From an uncultured Gemmatimonadota bacterium (GTDB lineage Bacteria > Gemmatimonadota > Gemmatimonadetes > Gemmatimonadales > Gemmatimonadaceae), in NCBI GenBank assembly GCA_902825965.1, contig CADEDA010000001.1, positions 362,450-426,449 of the forward strand: 64,000 nucleotides of DNA. The letters are read 5' to 3'. The notes under the pieces are model-generated. The model was not told where the DNA came from and made no database searches. It saw nothing but the letters and a program-made list of their open reading frames with translations. Below, piece by piece: positions 59,679-64,000 of the stretch (position 1 is the first letter of the stretch; each line of letters begins with the position of its first letter). The position numbers were made by a program, and so were the translations under genes.

Positions 59679-61336
59679 TCGCGCGCCCCGCTCGTCCGAG
59701 GCCGCGCCGTGATGTCCACATCCTTGGTCTCGCGCAGGAGGATCGCTCCGATCACGACGGTCACGCTGGCCACGACGATCGGGTACCACAGGCCGGCGTA
59801 GATGTTCCCCTGCGCCGCCACGATCGCGAACGCGGTGGTGGGGAGGAAGCCCCCGAACCAGCCGTTGCCGAGATGGTAGGGCAGCGACATCGACGTGTAG
59901 CGGATCCGTGTGGGGAACATCTCCACCAGCATCGCGGCGATCGGCCCGTACACGAGTGTCACGTACACCACCAGGATCCACAGGATCAGCACCACCATCG
60001 GCGTGTTGATGCGCGCCGGGTCCGCGGCCGCCGGGTACTGGGCCTCGCGGAGGGCGTCCCCGAGGGCGGCCTCGAACGCGACCTTCGCGTCGGCAGCGCC
60101 GGACCCGGTGGCGTCGTAGGAGGGGATCTGCGTGCTGCCGACCTGGATCCGCGCCGTCGCGCCGGACGCGTCGGCTGTGTTGGTGTAGGGCACCCCGCGG
60201 GCGACGAGCGCCGCCTTGGCGATGTCGCAGGGCGACGTGAACTTGCTCGTGCCCACGGGATTGAACTGCACGGAGCAGTCCGCGGGATCCGCGAGCACCG
60301 TCACCGGTGCCCGCGCCTGCGCCGCCTCGAGCGCGGGGTTCGCATAGTGCGTGAGCGCGCGGAACAGCGGGAAGTACGTGAGCGCCGCCAAGGCACAGCC
60401 CGCGAGGATGATCGGCTTGCGACCGATCCGGTCCGACAGTGCACCGAAGACCACGAAGAACGGCGTGCCGAGCAGCAGCGAGACCGCGACGAGGATGTTC
60501 GCCGTCTGGTAGTCGACCTTGAGCGTCTGCGTGAGGAAGAAGAGCGTGTAGAACTGCCCCGTGTACCACACTACGGCCTGCCCGGCGGTGAGGCCGAAGA
60601 GGGCGATCAGCACGATGCGCAGGTTCCCCCACTGGGCGAACGACTCGCGCAGTGGCGCCTTGGACCGCGTGCCCTCGGCCTTCATCGCCTTGAACAGGGG
60701 CGATTCGTCGAGGGCGAGGCGGATCCACACGGAGATCGCGAGCAGCAGCAGCGACACGAGGAACGGGATGCGCCAGCCCCAGGCGTCGAACGTCTCGTTG
60801 CCCAGCGCGATGCGGCAGCCGAGGATCACCAGCAGCGAGAGGAAGAGTCCCATCGTCGCGGTGGTCTGGATCCACGAGGTGTAGAGCCCGCGGGACCCCA
60901 TGGGCGCGTGTTCCGCCACGTAGGTCGCCGCCCCGCCGTACTCGCCGCCGAGCGCGAGGCCCTGCAGCAGCCGCAGCAGCACGAGGATGATCGGCGCCGC
61001 GATGCCGATGCGCGCATACGACGGCAGGATGCCGACGATGAACGTGGACACCCCCATGATCACGATCGTCACGAGGAACGTGTGCTTGCGGCCGACGAGG
61101 TCGCCGAGCCGTCCGAACACGAGTGCCCCGAACGGCCGCACCGCGAATCCCGCCGCGAAGGCCAGCAGGGCGAAGATGAACCCGGCCGTCGGGTTCACGC
61201 CGGAGAAGAACTGCCGGCTGATGATCGGCGCGAGCGAGCCGTACAGGTAGAAGTCGTACCACTCGAACACCGTCCCGAGGGACGACGCGAGGATCACACG
61301 GCGCGCATCACGCGTGGTGTCGGGGAACAGGGCCAT
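59675..61336 (-). CDS. MHS-type MFS transporter with a large extracytoplasmic insert
   Basis: The protein is 553 residues. The N-terminal FEWYDFYLYGSL and GRLGDLVGRKHTFLVTI motifs are those of the metabolite:H+ symporter family (ShiA/ProP/KgtP-like). Membrane segments are as expected until about residue 330, where a roughly 110-residue hydrophilic insert with two cysteines (DCSVQF and PCDIAK) interrupts the second half. Such inserts occur in longer MHS members. The substrate may be a carboxylate, but this is not shown. The stop overlaps the deacylase start, so the two are coupled though their roles seem unrelated. Confidence 0.87.
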   Translation of the reverse strand: MALFPDTTRDARRVILASSLGTVFEWYDFYLYGSLAPIISRQFFSGVNPTAGFIFALLAFAAGFAVRPFGALVFGRLGDLVGRKHTFLVTIVIMGVSTFIVGILPSYARIGIAAPIILVLLRLLQGLALGGEYGGAATYVAEHAPMGSRGLYTSWIQTTATMGLFLSLLVILGCRIALGNETFDAWGWRIPFLVSLLLLAISVWIRLALDESPLFKAMKAEGTRSKAPLRESFAQWGNLRIVLIALFGLTAGQAVVWYTGQFYTLFFLTQTLKVDYQTANILVAVSLLLGTPFFVVFGALSDRIGRKPIILAGCALAALTYFPLFRALTHYANPALEAAQARAPVTVLADPADCSVQFNPVGTSKFTSPCDIAKAALVARGVPYTNTADASGATARIQVGSTQIPSYDATGSGAADAKVAFEAALGDALREAQYPAAADPARINTPMVVLILWILVVYVTLVYGPIAAMLVEMFPTRIRYTSMSLPYHLGNGWFGGFLPTTAFAIVAAQGNIYAGLWYPIVVASVTVVIGAILLRETKDVDITARPRTSGARE

Positions 61337-61355
61337 GCAGAAAGGTGCGACGACC

Positions 61356-63869
61356 CTACGGATTGAACCAGTACGACACCTTCAGCAGGAGCGTGTTGTC
61401 GGGGCGTGCATTGAACAGGCTCCGCAAGTCGCGTCCGGCCTCGAAGCTCCCCGGATTGTCGCCGTCGGAACGGCCCTGCTGCCAGACCAGGAAGAGCACG
61501 GAACCCGGGCGGTACTCCCAGCGCACGACGAAGTTCGAGTTGAACTGCTTGCTGTTGAACCCCGCCGGATTCCCGGTCCCCCAGGGGGCGTAGCGGTCGG
61601 CATACCGCGCGGCGCGGGGCGCGACCATCTCCCGCCAGTCCTCGAAGGCGCCGCTCGCGATGAACGGCTGCGCGTACATCTGCAGGCTGAGGCGCGGCGT
61701 GACGGTCACGTTCGCACGGGCGGTGATCGCGAGGATCGACTGGTCGAGTGCGGCGAAGGTGAAGTGTGCCGTGTCGCTGAGCGTGGAGCCGAAGTTGGTG
61801 ACCCACTGCGTGTCGTCCGCGCGGCGCTCGAAGGAGCCCTGCACCTCCACCGAGGTGCGTGTGCCGATCCGCCCCAGCGCGCCGGTGGAGACCTGCGCGG
61901 CCCAGGACCGCCCCTCGTCGCCGCGCGCGAGCCGGAAGTCGAGACTGGGGATGAGCCGCTTGCGGACGTCGCCGTCGAAGGTGACCGACACGCGATGATA
62001 GGGCGACACCCGCAGCGCCGGCCCGCCGCGCGCGCAGGAGACGCAGTGCTGCGCGCCGAGCTGCGAGGCGTTGTACGTGATGGAGGCGCCCCAGAAGTTC
62101 GCGAGCTCGGCCGCGGCGTGGGCCTGCATGGTGAAGCCGGTGGCGAGGCCGCCGGTGGTCCAGTGGTTCTCCGACGAGAGCACTGCGTTGGCCCGCCGGT
62201 ACCAGGTCGTCGGGCGCACCGACACGAGGGACAGCTGGTTCCGCAGCTGCGCGTCGTTGATGAGCGTGACCAGACCGAGGTCGTTGAGTTCGGTGTTGGG
62301 CTCCGCGTAGCGCATCATCGTCTCCCAGCGCACGCGCCCGGCATAGCGGCGGAGGCTGAGCGAGGTGACGCCGCCGACCAGCGACGTGCGCGTGGGATCG
62401 TACGATTCCTCGTGGTCCGGCCGCTGGTGGTAGTGCACGCTGGTCAGCTGCGTGCGGGCGATCGCCGCCGCGCTGCCCTGCGCGAGCGAGCGGCCGGAGT
62501 AGCCCGAGACCTCCCAGCGCTGCGCGAAGCGGTGGAATCCCTGCAGGAGCAGGGTGTACGCGTCACTGCGGAGCAGCGGCTCCGTCGCCGGGTCGAGGTC
62601 ACGGATGAGGGCCGTCACCATGGTGCCGAACTGCGATCGCCCGCCGCGGAAGTCCTGCACCAGGCGGCCGACGAAGGTCTTGGTCGCGGGTTCGATGGTG
62701 TTGCCCGTGCTCCCCTGCTCGCGCGCGGAGGAGACCGCGACCAGCCCGAACTGGGTCCCCGTGCCGAAGCGGCCGGTCACCTTGGCCGCCGCGTCGATCG
62801 TGCTCACACGCGGGTCGCTCGCGGCGCCCCGCAACTGCGGGGTGCGGCCGATGCGTCGGGTGTAGAAGATGCCCTCGCAGGGCCCGTTGCAGCGGAACAG
62901 GCTGCCGCCCTCCTGGAAGAACGGCCGGCGCTCGTCGAACCGCACCTCGAAGGCCGAGAGGTTGAGGATCGCAGGGTCGGCCTCCACCTGCCCGAAGTCG
63001 GGGTTGATGGTGGCGTCGATGGTGATGTTGCTCGTCAATCCCGCCTTGAGGTCGAGGCCGGCGCTCTGCTGCTGCGGGTGCTGCCAGCCGCCGGGTCGCG
63101 GCTCGGTGACGTTCTTGGTGACCACGTACGGCATCACCTCGAGCCGGCGGTTGCTGCCCAGCCCCTCGATGCCCACTAGGTCGCCGAGTTGCGACGCGAA
63201 GGTCTGGCGCGACGGGCGATACGTGGGCCAGGCGTCGCGCTCGCCGTAGCGGGCGATGTCGCGCCAGATGCCGAAGCCGAACGTGAGCGACTCCTGAGGC
63301 TGGAACCGGAGCTGGCTGAACGGGATCGCGTACTCGGCCGTCCACCCCGTGGAGTCGATCGCGACGGCCACGTCCCACACGCCGTCCCAGGCGTTGTCCT
63401 CCTGCACGTCGGAGAACACGGTCGCGTCGCGCTTGACGCCCACGGGATTCACCATGAACTGGAGTGCGTTGCGGCGGTCGTGGAACCCGTCGATGACGAC
63501 CTTGATCCACTCCGACGGCGTACGTTCGTCGCGGCGGCTGAGCAGGGCGACGAGCGAATCCGGACGCGGGTCGAAGGCGCGGACGAACACGTAGAGCGTG
63601 CGCTCGTCGAAGGCGACCTGGAAGGCGGTGCGGAACCGCGCCGGCGCGGCCTCGCCCGGCGTGAACTGCCGGAAGTCGTCGGTCACCGGTGCCGACCGCC
63701 ACACGGCCTCGTCGTCGCGACCGTCGAGACGCATGGGCGCCGCGGTCCGCACGGCGCGCGCAGCGGGCGTGGGTTCGGGGGACTGGGCGCCGAGGGGTGC
63801 ACCACTGACGGAAAGGCCCGCACCCAGGAGGAGTGCGGGCGGAAGCAGACGGAGGGGTCGGAATGGCAT
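61356..63869 (-). CDS. CBM9-like/DUF5916 outer-membrane protein
   Basis: The protein is 837 residues with a signal peptide ending near LGAQ. Residues about 45-220 form a carbohydrate-binding module 9-like beta sandwich (MRLDGRDDEAVW at its start, AYTEYAIPFSQLRF-like at its end). From about 240 the DUF5916 region has NPDFGQVEADPAILNLSAFE and RPFFQEGGSLF, then about 500 residues of alternating strands ending in LLLKVSYWFNP, whose terminal aromatic residue suits an outer-membrane beta-barrel. These proteins are common in Bacteroidota and Gemmatimonadota; the function is unproven. The sequence upstream is a tandem repeat. Confidence 0.88.
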   Translation of the reverse strand: MPFRPLRLLPPALLLGAGLSVSGAPLGAQSPEPTPAARAVRTAAPMRLDGRDDEAVWRSAPVTDDFRQFTPGEAAPARFRTAFQVAFDERTLYVFVRAFDPRPDSLVALLSRRDERTPSEWIKVVIDGFHDRRNALQFMVNPVGVKRDATVFSDVQEDNAWDGVWDVAVAIDSTGWTAEYAIPFSQLRFQPQESLTFGFGIWRDIARYGERDAWPTYRPSRQTFASQLGDLVGIEGLGSNRRLEVMPYVVTKNVTEPRPGGWQHPQQQSAGLDLKAGLTSNITIDATINPDFGQVEADPAILNLSAFEVRFDERRPFFQEGGSLFRCNGPCEGIFYTRRIGRTPQLRGAASDPRVSTIDAAAKVTGRFGTGTQFGLVAVSSAREQGSTGNTIEPATKTFVGRLVQDFRGGRSQFGTMVTALIRDLDPATEPLLRSDAYTLLLQGFHRFAQRWEVSGYSGRSLAQGSAAAIARTQLTSVHYHQRPDHEESYDPTRTSLVGGVTSLSLRRYAGRVRWETMMRYAEPNTELNDLGLVTLINDAQLRNQLSLVSVRPTTWYRRANAVLSSENHWTTGGLATGFTMQAHAAAELANFWGASITYNASQLGAQHCVSCARGGPALRVSPYHRVSVTFDGDVRKRLIPSLDFRLARGDEGRSWAAQVSTGALGRIGTRTSVEVQGSFERRADDTQWVTNFGSTLSDTAHFTFAALDQSILAITARANVTVTPRLSLQMYAQPFIASGAFEDWREMVAPRAARYADRYAPWGTGNPAGFNSKQFNSNFVVRWEYRPGSVLFLVWQQGRSDGDNPGSFEAGRDLRSLFNARPDNTLLLKVSYWFNP

Positions 63870-63934
63870 CAGCGGGTTACGCAGGGCGGGGCCGGAACGC
63901 TTGCCGGCGGGTCAGGGCGCGTCGGCGGGCCCGC

Positions 63935-64000
63935 GACCGGTGCTTCGACCGGTGCTTCGACCGGTGCTTCGACCGGTGCTTCGACCGGTGCTTCGACCGG
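63935..64000. repeat. 12-bp tandem repeat running off the window end
   Basis: Five full copies and half a sixth of GACCGGTGCTTC run without spacers to the last base, so its full length is unknown. GACCGGTC-like halves make each unit partly palindromic. It lies upstream of the DUF5916 gene. It could be coding in a gene beyond the window, reading repeated residues on either strand. Confidence 0.9.

Noticed and set aside
1..64000. tRNA, rRNA, insertion sequences, prophage or integrase genes
   Set aside because: I looked in the gaps and at gene ends and saw no cloverleaf, ribosomal sequence, transposase motif or direct-repeat pair flanking a segment. A covariance-model scan would be needed to exclude small RNAs.

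Overview
The window is a high-GC, gene-dense bacterial chromosome segment with no rRNA, tRNA, IS element, phage or CRISPR array that I could see. Gene content fits a Gemmatimonadota (Gemmatimonadetes) genome: a Gram-negative envelope (usher, lipid A deacylase, many lipoproteins with LxxC lipoboxes), several DUF4097 proteins, a CBM9/DUF5916 barrel protein, secreted S9 and M14 peptidases, many GTG starts and few Shine-Dalgarno sequences. This placement is inference; no database search was possible.

Layout. 1-7.4 kb: a 5'-truncated S9 peptidase, then a leftward block (DUF6174-like lipoprotein, PAP2 phosphatase, Nudix, rhodanese, ABC exporter pair). 7.5-10.6 kb: DAACS-type carrier, GT2 glycosyltransferase, HAD phosphatase. 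10.6-15.9 kb: a compact two-gene module, Eco57I-like DNA methyltransferase plus superfamily 2 helicase, the best candidate for an undescribed DNA-modification or defence system. 15.8-20.5 kb: ECF sigma/anti-sigma followed by three DUF4097-type proteins. 20.5-23.6 kb: malonyl-CoA synthetase and malonate carrier (matBC), and mscL. 24.0-29.1 kb: a divergent chaperone-usher-like cluster with two DUF4402 subunits. 29.1-33.3 kb: pterin dehydratase, membrane protein, ComEA-like HhH protein, adhesin-E-like protein, small CxxC protein, MFS transporter, Rieske protein. 33.4-37.3 kb: a four-gene arginine-to-proline operon (32-residue membrane peptide, SSS symporter, arginase, LOR/SDH-type ornithine cyclodeaminase). 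37.3-40.0 kb: DUF456, cardiolipin synthase, lipoprotein. 40.2-45.6 kb: a coupled molybdo-hydroxylase cassette (IorA/IorB-like subunits, XdhC, MocA-like) ending in a protein of unknown function. 45.6-63.9 kb: envelope and metabolic genes (Ig-like lipoprotein, DCC oxidoreductase, two alpha/beta hydrolases, M14 peptidase, methyltransferase, MgtE, TPR protein, PQQ-type sugar dehydrogenase, YtcJ-like amidohydrolase, lipid A deacylase, MHS-type transporter, DUF5916 protein). The window ends in a 12-bp tandem repeat.

Organisation. Genes are tightly coupled by ATGA/GTGA overlaps. Long GC-rich hairpins without a U-tract sit at several gene ends, and TAnnnT hexamers close to start codons suggest leaderless or near-leaderless transcripts. 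Long antisense reading frames are by-products of the base composition and were left out.
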